From an uncultured Pelagibacteraceae bacterium (GTDB lineage: Bacteria; Pseudomonadota; Alphaproteobacteria; Pelagibacterales; Pelagibacteraceae), in NCBI GenBank assembly GCA_902615445.1, contig CACMOQ010000006.1, positions 1 through 64,000 of the forward strand: a DNA stretch of 64,000 nucleotides, read 5' to 3'. Made by a program: the position numbers and the translations under genes. This document shows, piece by piece, positions 10,154 to 20,688 of the stretch (its first letter is position 1; each line of letters starts with the position of its first letter). A model generated the notes under the pieces. It was given only the letters and a program-made list of their open reading frames with translations, was not told the DNA's origin and did not search any database.

Positions 10154-10475
10154 TATTATTTTTATTTGGATAATAAGCCTTTTTTGTTCCAGTTAAATTA
10201 GGCTGATGAGGTTTTTGCCAATTATGTTTATCAGGCTCTTGGTTATTTTGTAAGTTGTTTGGAGTATGATGTATCCATGAATACCATTCAACTGGAATTT
10301 TAGATGCATCAATTTCATCTGAATATATGACCCATCTTTTTCCTTTTTTATTTTCATAATATTTATTTCCAAAATTATCTTTACCTACAAGCTTTCCAGA
10401 AAAAATTGTTTGAATTCTTGTTCCAAAAGTATCTTGATTCCACCAGACGAAAATTTTTTTAAAAAATGTCAACAT
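10116..10475 (-). CDS. NADH:ubiquinone oxidoreductase NDUFA12/B17.2 accessory subunit
   Basis: WWNQDTFGTRIQTIFSGKLVGKDNFGNKYYENKKGKRWVIY...VPVEWYSWIHHTPN-type signature. Confidence 0.88.
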   Translation of the reverse strand: MLTFFKKIFVWWNQDTFGTRIQTIFSGKLVGKDNFGNKYYENKKGKRWVIYSDEIDASKIPVEWYSWIHHTPNNLQNNQEPDKHNWQKPHQPNLTGTKKAYYPNKNNNEISKKYKTWKS

Positions 10476-10587
10476 ATAAAATTAATAATGTTCAATTCAA
10501 AATTGTATAAAATAAATTAGACTAAAATTTGATTTTGTATATAAATAATTTGATTCAATTCAAAATAAATTAATAAATTGAGGTCAA

Positions 10588-11409
10588 ATGGCAAAATATC
10601 TAGTCGAAACTTACTATACATGTACGTTTAAAGTTAATCATTATTTAGACAATATAAACGAAGCTGAGTTAAAAAATCTTGAAAAGAGAGATGATGGAAA
10701 ATTTGAAGTCTTGGATGTAAAGCTCGATAATAGAAAAACAAAAAATTTAGATCCAAAAAATAATAAAATTCTTGATAATCAAGTTGAGATTTCTCCAAAT
10801 AGTCAAAAGAACGAAAAGAATAATTTAGAAAATATTATTAAATCAAAAAAAACAAGTTTAGAAAATAATGGCAAGAGATTTAGTATGCCAGATAGAAGAA
10901 AAGGGTATATACAGAAAGCTACAATTGGTGACCATAAAGTTTATTTACATACTGGAGAATATGAGGATGGTAAAATTGGAGAAATTTTTATTGATACAAG
11001 TAAAGAAGGAGAGTTGGTTAAAGCATTGATGAATAATTTTGCTATAGCAGTCTCTTTAGGTCTCCAATATGGAGTTCCATTAGATGAATTTATAAGTGCG
11101 TTTGTAGGTACAAAGTTTGAGCCTTCTGGAAAAGTTCACGGTAATGATAGGATATTGACCGCTTCATCTATTTTAGATTATATTTTTAGGGAACTAGCTA
11201 TTTCTTATCAAAACCGCGAAGATCTTGCCCATACACCTGCGATTGGAACTTCAGATAATTCCTTGTTAAGTGAGCAAAACTTAGATGACCAAAATAATTT
11301 TTTGAAAATTGTTAAAGACATAACTAGCAAAGGTTTTGTTAGAAACAATTATAAAAAAAATTTAGTAGATCTGTCTGATGTTAAAATTAGTCTAAAAGGA
11401 AAAAAATAA
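10588..11409 (+). CDS. TSCPD-domain protein resembling the C-terminal domain of alphaproteobacterial class II (B12) ribonucleotide reductase NrdJ
   Basis: [90 protein letters not shown]...[19 protein letters not shown]; no catalytic core present. Confidence 0.8.
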   Translation: MAKYLVETYYTCTFKVNHYLDNINEAELKNLEKRDDGKFEVLDVKLDNRKTKNLDPKNNKILDNQVEISPNSQKNEKNNLENIIKSKKTSLENNGKRFSMPDRRKGYIQKATIGDHKVYLHTGEYEDGKIGEIFIDTSKEGELVKALMNNFAIAVSLGLQYGVPLDEFISAFVGTKFEPSGKVHGNDRILTASSILDYIFRELAISYQNREDLAHTPAIGTSDNSLLSEQNLDDQNNFLKIVKDITSKGFVRNNYKKNLVDLSDVKISLKGKK

Positions 11410-11410
11410 A

Positions 11411-13189
11411 TCATTTTTTTAACTTTAAAGATAAGTTTAGATCTTTCAACTGGTTTTCGCTTATATCTGATGGGGCATTCATCATCAAATCTTGAGCATT
11501 TTGATTCATTGGAAACATTGTTACTTCCCTTATGTTTTTTTCATTGGCTAAGAGCATAACAATTCTATCAATTCCAGGGGCTATTCCTCCATGAGGTGGT
11601 GCACCGTAACTTAAGGCATTTATCATACCACTAAATTTCTCATTCACTTCCTTTTTATTATATCCTGCAATCGAAAAGAGTTTATACATCAATTCTGGTA
11701 TATGATTTCTTATGGCTCCAGATGAAAGTTCTATACCATTACAGACAATATCATATTGATATGCAAGAATATCTAATGGCTTTTCAAAATTTATTTGATT
11801 TAGATCTCCCTGTGGCATCGAAAATGGATTATGACTGAATTTGATCTTATTACTTACTTCATCTTTTTCATACATTGGATAATCAACTATCCAGCAGAAA
11901 GCAAAAGTATTTTCGTCAATCAATTCTAAATTTTCAGCAAGTTTATCTCTTGCTAAGGAGGTGATCTTTTCTACTTCAGTTTTTTTTTCACATGCTAAAA
12001 AAATGCTATCACCTATTTTTGCTTTAGTTTTTTTCATTATCTCCTCTAAAGCCTCTTTAGAAAAAAATTTTCCAATTGGTCCTTTTGCTGAAATTCCCTC
12101 TTCAAAAGTAAAATAGGCTAGTCCGGAAGCGCCTTGTTCTTTTGCCCATTTATCAATACTGTCAAAAAAACTTCTCGGTTTATTTTTCGTATTTTTAGTG
12201 ACAATACATCTTACTTTTGATCCAGATTTCACTAGTTTTTTGAATAAGTCAAAAGATATATCATCTCTCATAAAAATTTCAGTAATGTCATTAATAATTA
12301 ATGGATTTCTTAAATCAGGTTTATCACTACCATATTTTAATAATGCATCAGAGTATGAAATTTTAGGAAACTTATCTGCTATAATTTTTTTGTTAGAAAA
12401 TTTTTTAAAAGTATTAATTAATAATTTCTCGACTACGTTGAAAACATCTTGTTGTTCAACAAATGACATTTCTAAGTCTAATTGATAAAACTCCCCAGGA
12501 CTACGGTCGGCTCGTGCATCTTCATCTCTAAAACATGGAGCAATTTGAAAATATCTGTCAAAACCTGAAACCATTATTAATTGTTTAAATTGTTGTGGAG
12601 CTTGTGGAAGAGCATAAAATTTTCCTGGATTTAATCTACTCGGTACTAGAAAGTCTCTTGCACCTTCTGGACTTGATGAAGTTAAAATTGGTGTTTGAAA
12701 TTCTAAAAAACCCATTTTATTCATTTCATTTCTTATAAATGAAATTACATTAGACCTAAGTAAAATATTTTCATGAATTTTTTTTCTTCTTAAGTCTAAA
12801 AAACGATATTTTAGTCTTATCTCTTCAGCATATTCTTGATCACTAAAAACAGGTAATGGTAGCTCTTTGCATTTACCTAAAATCTCATAATTTTTTATAG
12901 ACACTTCTATTTCACCTGTATCAATTTCTTTATTAATCGTCTCACTCGACCTATCGATTACATTTCCATTTATCCTAATCACAGTTTCTAATTGAATTTT
13001 TTCAAGATCATTAAATTGGGGATTTTTTTTATCAATTATGCACTGAGTAATTCCATAATTATCTCTTAAATCTATAAAAAGTAAATTACCGTGATCACGC
13101 TTTTTGTTAATCCAACCTGACAGTAAAACTTCATTACCTACATCTTTTTTTCTTAAAGCATTACAATTATGACTTCTGTACTTATTCAA
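11411..13189 (-). CDS. aspS: Aspartyl-tRNA synthetase
   Basis: 592 aa; bacterial class II AspRS motifs (GFLEFQTPILTSSSPEGARDFLVPSR, FRDEDARADRSPGEFYQLD, GAPPHGGIAPGIDRIVML). Confidence 0.96.
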   Translation of the reverse strand: MNKYRSHNCNALRKKDVGNEVLLSGWINKKRDHGNLLFIDLRDNYGITQCIIDKKNPQFNDLEKIQLETVIRINGNVIDRSSETINKEIDTGEIEVSIKNYEILGKCKELPLPVFSDQEYAEEIRLKYRFLDLRRKKIHENILLRSNVISFIRNEMNKMGFLEFQTPILTSSSPEGARDFLVPSRLNPGKFYALPQAPQQFKQLIMVSGFDRYFQIAPCFRDEDARADRSPGEFYQLDLEMSFVEQQDVFNVVEKLLINTFKKFSNKKIIADKFPKISYSDALLKYGSDKPDLRNPLIINDITEIFMRDDISFDLFKKLVKSGSKVRCIVTKNTKNKPRSFFDSIDKWAKEQGASGLAYFTFEEGISAKGPIGKFFSKEALEEIMKKTKAKIGDSIFLACEKKTEVEKITSLARDKLAENLELIDENTFAFCWIVDYPMYEKDEVSNKIKFSHNPFSMPQGDLNQINFEKPLDILAYQYDIVCNGIELSSGAIRNHIPELMYKLFSIAGYNKKEVNEKFSGMINALSYGAPPHGGIAPGIDRIVMLLANEKNIREVTMFPMNQNAQDLMMNAPSDISENQLKDLNLSLKLKK

Positions 13190-13864
13190 TTAATCCTCAA
13201 GTGCCTGTTTTATAATCTTAAAATCAATAGACTTTTTTTTTTTTAAACTTAATTCGTCAATTTTATATATGAAATCCGATATATTACTATAGGATCTATC
13301 TATTCTTTTTATTATGTAGTCAATTAATTTTTTATCAATAGATATTTGTCTATCAGATAAATTTTTTAGTAGTAAAGCAAAAATTAAATCATCATCAGGA
13401 TTTTCAATATTTGCAAGAGTAAAATTTTTTGATCTTGATTTCAAATCAGAAAGTATAAAATCTAACTTAACAATGGACACATCAGATGTTACTATTAAAT
13501 TTTTATCCTCAACCTCAACAATATTAATTAAACTATAAAACAATTTTTCATTTATATTTAATGTTAAATCTTCTAAAATAATATTTTTATAAAACTTTAT
13601 TTTTTTTAAAAAATCGTCATTTAATTTATTTGAATCAATCTTAAGACCTTTATTTTTTTCTAAAAAAATATTTATAAGATGAGATTTACCACAAAATTTT
13701 TCGCCGATGATATTAAGAAATTTTTCATTTTTTTTTGACCAATTATTTATTAAATTAAAGACGTTCATATTGCTTTTCGAAACGTAAAAATCTAAGTTTT
13801 TAAAATTTTGATCATAATCAAAATTTAAAATTAATTGATTGAGATTGTTCATTTTAAAATCCAA
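13190..13864 (-). CDS. DnaA-related regulatory ATPase (HdaA-like)
   Basis: QLILNFDYDQNFKNLDFYVSKSN..., degenerate Walker A GEKFCGKSHLI, C-terminal YSNISDFIYKIDELSLKKKKSIDFKIIKQAL. Confidence 0.75.
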   Translation of the reverse strand: MDFKMNNLNQLILNFDYDQNFKNLDFYVSKSNMNVFNLINNWSKKNEKFLNIIGEKFCGKSHLINIFLEKNKGLKIDSNKLNDDFLKKIKFYKNIILEDLTLNINEKLFYSLINIVEVEDKNLIVTSDVSIVKLDFILSDLKSRSKNFTLANIENPDDDLIFALLLKNLSDRQISIDKKLIDYIIKRIDRSYSNISDFIYKIDELSLKKKKSIDFKIIKQALED

Positions 13865-14916
13865 ATCTTATTTTTAATATCTAAATCATATCCTAACATT
13901 TGCATTTCATTAATAAATGCTTGAGGGTTTCCGTTAAAGATTATTTTATAATAGATTTTAATATTATCTAACTTTGTCACATTAAAAGAGGATATCAAAT
14001 CGAATTTATCTATTGTTTTTTCAAAATCTTCAATTTTTTTGTCTTTAGAAATATCAATAGCAATTGTCAAAGGTAGTTTAATTGAGGTATTAATTTGATT
14101 TTCTCTTTTCCAATAATCCTCATAAAGCAATTTTAATTCCTCGATAGTTTTTTGTACATCTTTTTCATTAAAGTTTTTAAAAACTTTATTATCCAAGACC
14201 ATTTTATCGGATAATTTTATCTTAGATAAAACTTTTAAATCATTATCATTTTTATATATCAAAGAAATTATATAATCATCTAAAAAATATTTATTTATTA
14301 TTTCTTTAAAGTCATAATCCTCTAAATATTCATAATTTGATTTTATTATTTGAATATCATCTAAATCATCTGTTGGTAACACATAAATTAATTGATTTTG
14401 ATTATTATTTAAACCAAACCAATTTTGATAAAATATATTTTCAGAAAATAAAATGATATTCTTTTTATCCTCTTCAATTATAACTGGAATAAATAAAACT
14501 TTTTTTTTTTTGGGTTGAGAAGGAAAAATATTTTTTTTTTATAAAAAAGAAAAAATTTTTTTTTTATTAAATGAAACATCTAAATTAACATAATAGATAT
14601 TATCAATAAATTTTTCCTCTTTAATTGAGAAATTATCTATCATAGTTTTAATATCAATAAGAGATAAGTCTTTTAACTTAAATTGATCCTTTGATTTTGT
14701 AATATTAAAAATTAATTGTCGATAAGCAATTTTAAAGCCTTCGTTTAATACATCTGTTTTCTGGAAATCCATATTAAATTTCTTTGAAATTTCAATATTT
14801 TTTATATCAAAGCTTTTGGCGTGAGAAAAAGTTGTGGAAAAAAAAATTTTTAATAAAGCTAATATTAATATAATCAGATATAACGTTGATTTAATTGATA
14901 AGACTTTATTTTTCAT
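13849..14916 (-). pseudogene. DUF2066 domain-containing protein, interrupted by an in-frame TAA at 14541-14539 (ORFs 14539..14916 and 13849..14382 lie in the same frame)
   Basis: Upstream part MKNKVLSIK...DVSFNKKKIFSFL*, then open in the same frame KKNIFPSQPKKKKVLFIPVIIEEDKKNIILFSENIFYQNWFGLNNNQNQLIYVLPTDDLDD... to the stop at 13849; codons read by hand. Confidence 0.75.
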
Positions 14917-14930
14917 ATTTGTAAATTTTA

Positions 14931-15959
14931 ATGAGTAAAAAAAATCTAACCTATAAAAAAAGTGGAGTAAACATTTCGGTTGCTGATAAATTTGTAAAAT
15001 TCATATCATCAATAAATGCAAAAGATAAAGGCAAAAAAAAGTTCTCTAATATTGGTGGATTTGGATCGATCACAAATATTCCTAAAAATTTTAAGAAACC
15101 TAAGATAGTTGCTTGCACAGATGGTGTTGGGACTAAATTAGAAATAGCCAATTTACTCAACAAATTTGATACTATTGGTATCGACTTAGTTGCAATGAGT
15201 GTAAATGATCTTATCGTGCAAGGGGCAAAACCACTTATTTTTCTGGATTATATATCTATTAATAAAATTACTATTCAAAAATTAAAATCGATCATTAAAG
15301 GTATCTACACAGGATGTAAAATTTCTAATTGTGAATTAGTAGGTGGTGAAACCGCCGAGATGCCAGACACATTTGAACAAGATAAATTCGATATCGCTGG
15401 ATTTGCAGTCGGACTAGTTGATGAAAAAAAAATTTTGAATAAAAATAGAATTAAGAAAAATGATTTAGTTTTAGCAATACCCTCTAGTGGCCTTCATTCA
15501 AATGGTTATTCACTTGTAAGATATATATTAAAAAAAAATAAAATAAACTTAAAAAAAAATATTAGATTAAAAAAACATTTGCTTGAACCAACAAAAATTT
15601 ATGTAAAAGAAGTTCTGAAACTTAATAATAAAGGTTTGATAAACGGGTGTGCAAATATTACAGGAGGTGGCCTGGTCGATAATTTAATGAGAGTTATTCC
15701 TAATAACCGAAATATTGAAATTGATTTAAGTAAAATAACAACACATGAAATTTTTAAATGGATAAAAAAAAATAATGTTTCTAATAAAGAAATGCTTAAA
15801 ACATTTAATTGCGGTGTTGGCTTTTGTTTAATAATCAATCCAAAAAACTTAGAAAAAGTTAAAAGTTTTTTTACAAAAAAATATAAACCATACGTTATAG
15901 GGTCGGTCACAAAAGGACTTAATAAAGTAAAACTAAATGGCTCTATTAACTGGAAATAA
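14931..15959 (+). CDS. purM: Phosphoribosylformylglycinamidine cyclo-ligase
   Basis: LTYKKSGVNISVADKFV, GVGTKLEIA, ELVGGETAEMPD, ITGGGLVDNLMRVIP. Confidence 0.96.
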   Translation: MSKKNLTYKKSGVNISVADKFVKFISSINAKDKGKKKFSNIGGFGSITNIPKNFKKPKIVACTDGVGTKLEIANLLNKFDTIGIDLVAMSVNDLIVQGAKPLIFLDYISINKITIQKLKSIIKGIYTGCKISNCELVGGETAEMPDTFEQDKFDIAGFAVGLVDEKKILNKNRIKKNDLVLAIPSSGLHSNGYSLVRYILKKNKINLKKNIRLKKHLLEPTKIYVKEVLKLNNKGLINGCANITGGGLVDNLMRVIPNNRNIEIDLSKITTHEIFKWIKKNNVSNKEMLKTFNCGVGFCLIINPKNLEKVKSFFTKKYKPYVIGSVTKGLNKVKLNGSINWK

Positions 15960-16515
15960 AAAAATTAAAACTGCAGTTTTTATTTCTGGAACGGGAAGTA
16001 ATTTAAAAAATCTTATACAATTTTCAAAAACAAAAAAATCACCAATCTTGATAGACCTAATAATTTCTAACAATTTTAAGTCAAAAGGATTAAGGTTTGC
16101 AAAAATATTCAAAATAAAAAAAAAAATTTTAACATTTAAAAAAAAAACGGATGAAAAAAAATTAATTAGAGTCTTAAAAGAAGAAAAAATTAATTTAATC
16201 TGTCTTGCTGGTTTTATGAAAATTTTATCAAGAAATTTTATCAAAAGCTTTAAAGGTAAAATATTGAATATTCACCCTTCTCTTTTACCAAATTATAAAG
16301 GTCTAAATACACACACAAGAGTATTAATAAATAAAGAAAAATATACTGGGTGCACAGTACATTTCGTTTCACCAAAGTTAGATAATGGAAAGATAATAAT
16401 TCAAAAGAAGATCAAGATTAAAAAAAACGATACACCAAAAAAACTTGCTAAAAGAGTTTTAATTGAGGAACATAAGCTTTACCCAAAAGCAATATTAAAA
16501 ATATTTAATCTTTAA
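15937..16515 (+). CDS. purN: Phosphoribosylglycinamide formyltransferase
   Basis: AVFISGTGSNLKNLI, LAGFMKILS, NIHPSLLPNYKGLNTHTRVL, GCTVHFV. Confidence 0.95.
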   Translation: MALLTGNKKIKTAVFISGTGSNLKNLIQFSKTKKSPILIDLIISNNFKSKGLRFAKIFKIKKKILTFKKKTDEKKLIRVLKEEKINLICLAGFMKILSRNFIKSFKGKILNIHPSLLPNYKGLNTHTRVLINKEKYTGCTVHFVSPKLDNGKIIIQKKIKIKKNDTPKKLAKRVLIEEHKLYPKAILKIFNL

Positions 16516-16927
16516 AAAAAAAGTCTATTTCAATTTTTGCATTCTCAACACTATCAGAGCCATGAACTGAATTTTTATCAATAGAAATACCGTATTTTTT
16601 TCTGATAGTCCCTTCAGCTGCATCTTTTGGGTTGGTTGCCCCCATCAATTCTCTATTATCTAAAACTGCGTTTTCTTTTTCAAGCACCATAGCAACGATA
16701 GGTCCGGATGATAAATAAGTGCATAAATCGTCAAAAAATGCCTTAGTTTCATGCACTTTATAAAATTTTTCCGCTTCAGATTTCTCTATTTGAATTTTTT
16801 TTTCCTTTTTAATTAAAAAACCTTTGCTTTTAAAAATTTCTTTAATTTCACTATCTAAATTTCTTTCTACTGCGTCTGGTTTTATGATAGATAATGTCTC
16901 CTCTAAATTATTCATAATAATCCTCAA
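16505..16927 (-). CDS. ndk: Nucleoside diphosphate kinase
   Basis: ETLSIIKPDAVERN, GATNPKDAAEGTIRKKYG, NSVHGSDSVENAKIEI. Confidence 0.96.
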   Translation of the reverse strand: MRIIMNNLEETLSIIKPDAVERNLDSEIKEIFKSKGFLIKKEKKIQIEKSEAEKFYKVHETKAFFDDLCTYLSSGPIVAMVLEKENAVLDNRELMGATNPKDAAEGTIRKKYGISIDKNSVHGSDSVENAKIEIDFFFKD

Positions 16928-18365
16928 TAAGTTGATTTAGCAGTCTTACTCCATAACCAGTTGCTCCACCAGAATTTAACGCACCTCCATATTTAGAGAA
17001 CGCCATTCCAGCAATATCTAGATGAGCCCAAGGTGTTTTTTTTAAAATAAATCTTTGTAAAAACTGAGCAGCTGTAGTAGACCCAGCTCCTCCAACGTAA
17101 TTTATATTTTGCATATCTGCGTTTTTAGAATTGATTAATTTATCAAAATTTTTATTTAATGGCATTCTCCAAAGTTTCTCTTCAACTTTATTACCCGCAT
17201 CAATTAATTCTTTTGATAATTTGTCATTATTGGAAAAAAGTCCCGCATATTCAGAACCTAATGAAACTATAATCGCACCAGTTAAGGTTGCTAAATCAAT
17301 CATAAATTTAGGTTTAAATTTTTTTTCAGTGAAAGTAATAGCATCCGCTAGAACCAATCTACCCTCTGCATCGGTATTCAATATTTCTATGGTCTTACCA
17401 CTGAAAGATTTTACTATATCTCCTGGTCTTTGGGCATTTCCACTAACCATATTTTCAACGAGCCCAACAACTCCTATTGCATTAACTTTTGCTTTTCTTA
17501 TAGCTAAGCTTTTCATTAAACCCACTACTGCAGCTGAGCCTGCCATGTCATATGTCATGTCCTCCATAAATTTTGCTGGTTTAAGGGAATAACCTCCTGT
17601 ATCAAAACACACTCCTTTTCCAATGAATGCTAATGGTTTAGAATTATTTTTTATTCCTTTCCACTCAATAGTCACTAGATATGATCCTCTCACACTGCCT
17701 TGACCTACTCCAAGTAAAGCATTCATACCTAATTTTTTTAAATTATTTTCATTATATATGGTTACTTTCAAACCATTTTTTTTAAGTGATTTTAATCTTT
17801 TTGCATATTCATCTGGATGTAAAATATTTCCAGGCTCAGAAACTAAATCCCTTGCAAAAAAAGTTCCTTCTTCTAAAGCTTTAAATTTTAATTTCTGTCC
17901 AGCTGTTAGTGTATTTTTATTTCCAATAACATTTAATGTTATAATTTTTGTCTCTTTTTTTGATTTATATTTAGTAAACTCATATGATTTTAGTTTTAAT
18001 CCATGAAGAAAATAACCGATAAAATTTTTATCTTTATTAATCAAGCTATCAGTATTCACAAAATATTCACTTTTTTTTCCATGATTAACTGTTTTATAAA
18101 ATTCTGCTCCTAAATTTTCCATATCCGAAGAAGTAATATTTTTTTTAACTGAAACTAAAACAATTTTTTTTTTTGAACTTAATTTAAAGGCAAATAGATT
18201 ACTTTTTAGATCTCTTACTTTTAATAAATCATTTATATAAGTAAATTCTAATTTTGAAATATATTTTTTTAAATGATTTAAATTAAACTTATCATCTATG
18301 AATAAGACTAGGTTATTTGAGGTTTTATTAAGACTATTATTTTTATAATTAATTGTTACTGACAT
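16908..18365 (-). CDS. pepA: Leucyl aminopeptidase (M17)
   Basis: FIGKGVCFDTGGYSLKPAKFMEDMTYDMAGSAAV, NTDAEGRLVLADAI. Confidence 0.95.
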   Translation of the reverse strand: MSVTINYKNNSLNKTSNNLVLFIDDKFNLNHLKKYISKLEFTYINDLLKVRDLKSNLFAFKLSSKKKIVLVSVKKNITSSDMENLGAEFYKTVNHGKKSEYFVNTDSLINKDKNFIGYFLHGLKLKSYEFTKYKSKKETKIITLNVIGNKNTLTAGQKLKFKALEEGTFFARDLVSEPGNILHPDEYAKRLKSLKKNGLKVTIYNENNLKKLGMNALLGVGQGSVRGSYLVTIEWKGIKNNSKPLAFIGKGVCFDTGGYSLKPAKFMEDMTYDMAGSAAVVGLMKSLAIRKAKVNAIGVVGLVENMVSGNAQRPGDIVKSFSGKTIEILNTDAEGRLVLADAITFTEKKFKPKFMIDLATLTGAIIVSLGSEYAGLFSNNDKLSKELIDAGNKVEEKLWRMPLNKNFDKLINSKNADMQNINYVGGAGSTTAAQFLQRFILKKTPWAHLDIAGMAFSKYGGALNSGGATGYGVRLLNQLIEDYYE

Positions 18366-18406
18366 ATTAAAAATTTCTTAAAGATTAATCATTTTATTGC
18401 ATAAAA

Positions 18407-18434
18407 TTGTATTTATTTTAAATTTTTATACAAT
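18407..18434 (+). promoter_or_regulatory. Candidate sigma70-type promoter upstream of the lptF operon
   Basis: TTGTAT (18407-18412), 16 nt spacer, TACAAT (18429-18434); low-GC background makes this tentative. Confidence 0.35.
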
Positions 18435-18478
18435 CTATGCGTGATAATGTTATATAAGAGTTATAACTTTTAAATTCA

Positions 18479-19600
18479 ATGAAAAAAACAATATTTAATA
18501 ATCTATTTAACGAAGTAACTCTGTTTTTCTTGATATGCTCATTAACTCTCACTTTAATTGTATGGATTATTCAAGCAGTAAATTTTGTAGATATCATCTC
18601 AGAAGATGGGCATAGCATAGCTACTTATTTTTCTTATGCTATTTTAAATATCCCAAAAATATACAGTAAACTTTTGTTGTTATCTTTTTTTCTTTCTCTT
18701 TACTACATTCTAGGAGTTTATGAAGATAAAAATCAACTTATTATTTTCTGGGTGAATGGAATAACCAAAATTGAATTTCTTAATAAGTTAATTTTTTTAT
18801 CAATAATTTTTGCCTTCTTTTCCTTAATATTATCTTTTTATATAGTTCCTTTCACTCAAGATAAAGCTAGATCATTTATAAGAAGCTCAAATCTTGATTT
18901 TTTTCCTTCGCTTATAAAACCTAAAAAATTTATTGATACCGTTGAAAATTTAACAATTTTTCTTGATGAAAAAAAAAACTTTTCTATGAAAAAAATATTA
19001 ATCAAAGACTCAAGTATTTCAGGAAGTTCACAATTGATAATTTCTAAATCTGGAAACATTGTTGGTAACGATCAAAATAAATATCTAAGTCTTGATGATG
19101 GGATAATAATAAACTATGGCAAAGATAAAAAATTTACTTCCTTTAACTTTGAACAATCAAATTTTAATTTAAATAAATACAAAACTAAAACAACTATTAC
19201 GCCTAAAATTCAAGAAACAAAAAGTAGCACAATCATAAAATGTTTAAAAAAACTTAATTTAGATATGAGTAAAAAAACTTTTATTGATAAACTAAGTTGT
19301 CAAAAATCATTTTTGAAAAATTTAATTCAAGAAATTTATAAAAGAACAATTCTTCCAATATATGTCCCAATATTATGCATAATCGCATCTTTAGTTGTGC
19401 TGAAATCAAGTAATAATGACAAGTTTAAAAACTTTAAAATAAAAGTTTTTTTAATTGGAATAATTGTTATTATTTTCTCACAAATTTCAATTAACACAAT
19501 TAGTATTAATATAAATGCTGGGATTGTAACATTATGCTTACCCTTTATTCTATTATTAACTTCTTATTTATTTTTTTTAAATAAAAATAAAAAATTTTAA
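18479..19600 (+). CDS. lptF: LPS export ABC transporter permease LptF
   Basis: YjgP/YjgQ-type N-terminus and topology; followed by lptG and lptD. Confidence 0.88.
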   Translation: MKKTIFNNLFNEVTLFFLICSLTLTLIVWIIQAVNFVDIISEDGHSIATYFSYAILNIPKIYSKLLLLSFFLSLYYILGVYEDKNQLIIFWVNGITKIEFLNKLIFLSIIFAFFSLILSFYIVPFTQDKARSFIRSSNLDFFPSLIKPKKFIDTVENLTIFLDEKKNFSMKKILIKDSSISGSSQLIISKSGNIVGNDQNKYLSLDDGIIINYGKDKKFTSFNFEQSNFNLNKYKTKTTITPKIQETKSSTIIKCLKKLNLDMSKKTFIDKLSCQKSFLKNLIQEIYKRTILPIYVPILCIIASLVVLKSSNNDKFKNFKIKVFLIGIIVIIFSQISINTISININAGIVTLCLPFILLLTSYLFFLNKNKKF

Positions 19601-19605
19601 TCTAA

Positions 19606-20688
19606 ATGGTTTTAAAAATTTATCAAAAATATCTTATTAAAGAATTTATATTGATAGTGTGCAAAATCACTTTCGTTTTTTTAATCTTAGGATTAATTAT
19701 GGGATTACTAGAAGAAATTAATTTTTTTTCAGAATTTGATGTTAAATATTTCTATCCAATTTATCTAGTATTATTAAATGTCCCTTCTTTAATATACGAA
19801 ATTTTTCCCTTTATTTTTTTACTATCTTCACAACTATTGTTTATAAAATTACTTGATAGCGGTGAACTAAACACCTTCAAAAGTAATGGATTAGATAATA
19901 TTAAAATTCTCAAATTAATAACTTTGCTTTCGCTGATTATTGGACTTTTTATTGTTATCATATTTTATAATTTTTCTGCAATCATGAAATTCAATTACCT
20001 AGATATAAAAAAAAATTTTACAAAAGATAATAAATATTTAGCAACTATTACTGAGAATGGATTATGGATCAAAGACGAAATTCGTGATGAAATCAATTTT
20101 ATAAATGCTAAGAGTTTTACAATTAACACCTTGAATGATGTAGATATTATTCAACTGAATCAAGATTTCGAGTTTCAAAATAATATCAAGGCAGAAAAAG
20201 TAAATATCCAAGAAAATACTTGGAGTCTTTATGATGTGAGGATTATTGATAAAAATAATAGTATAAAAACACAAGACGAAATGAGTTTTTTATCTAATTT
20301 TAATTACGAAGAAATAAACAATCTTTTTTCAAATCTTGCCTCACTTACAATTTGGAATTTATTTGAATTAAAGAAAAATTATTTATCAATCAATTATTCA
20401 ACTACTGAAATAGATTATCACTTACAAAGAATTATTGCTTATCCCTTTTTTATAACAATAATTACAGCATTATCTGCTATTTTAATGTTAAATATGCATT
20501 TTCAAAAACCTAAGCTTTTCTATATCATTGTTGGTATACTGCTATCGGTAATTATATATTATATAAACTTCTTCTTTGGAACTTTGGGAAAAAATGAAAA
20601 AATTCCATTGTTAGTCTCAATATGGATACCAATTTTAACTTTAAGTATAATTTGTTTAATAGGAATTATTAGAATAAATGAAAAATAA
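19606..20688 (+). CDS. lptG: LPS export ABC transporter permease LptG
   Basis: YjgP/YjgQ family (IYQKYLIKEFILIVCKITFVFLILGLIMGLLEE); tandem with lptF. Confidence 0.88.
   Translation: MVLKIYQKYLIKEFILIVCKITFVFLILGLIMGLLEEINFFSEFDVKYFYPIYLVLLNVPSLIYEIFPFIFLLSSQLLFIKLLDSGELNTFKSNGLDNIKILKLITLLSLIIGLFIVIIFYNFSAIMKFNYLDIKKNFTKDNKYLATITENGLWIKDEIRDEINFINAKSFTINTLNDVDIIQLNQDFEFQNNIKAEKVNIQENTWSLYDVRIIDKNNSIKTQDEMSFLSNFNYEEINNLFSNLASLTIWNLFELKKNYLSINYSTTEIDYHLQRIIAYPFFITIITALSAILMLNMHFQKPKLFYIIVGILLSVIIYYINFFFGTLGKNEKIPLLVSIWIPILTLSIICLIGIIRINEK

Noticed and set aside
15599-16244. Minus-strand ORFs opposite purM/purN (103 aa each)
   Set aside because: Shadow frames created by Lys/Asn-rich AT-rich coding sequence.
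17131-18006. Plus-strand ORFs (153 and 82 aa) opposite pepA
   Set aside because: Antisense to a conserved aminopeptidase; no independent support.
18366-18478. Intergenic gap before lptF considered for a tRNA or small RNA
   Set aside because: No cloverleaf or conserved tRNA boxes; only AT-rich promoter-like sequence and a short ATTGTAT/ATACAAT inverted repeat.
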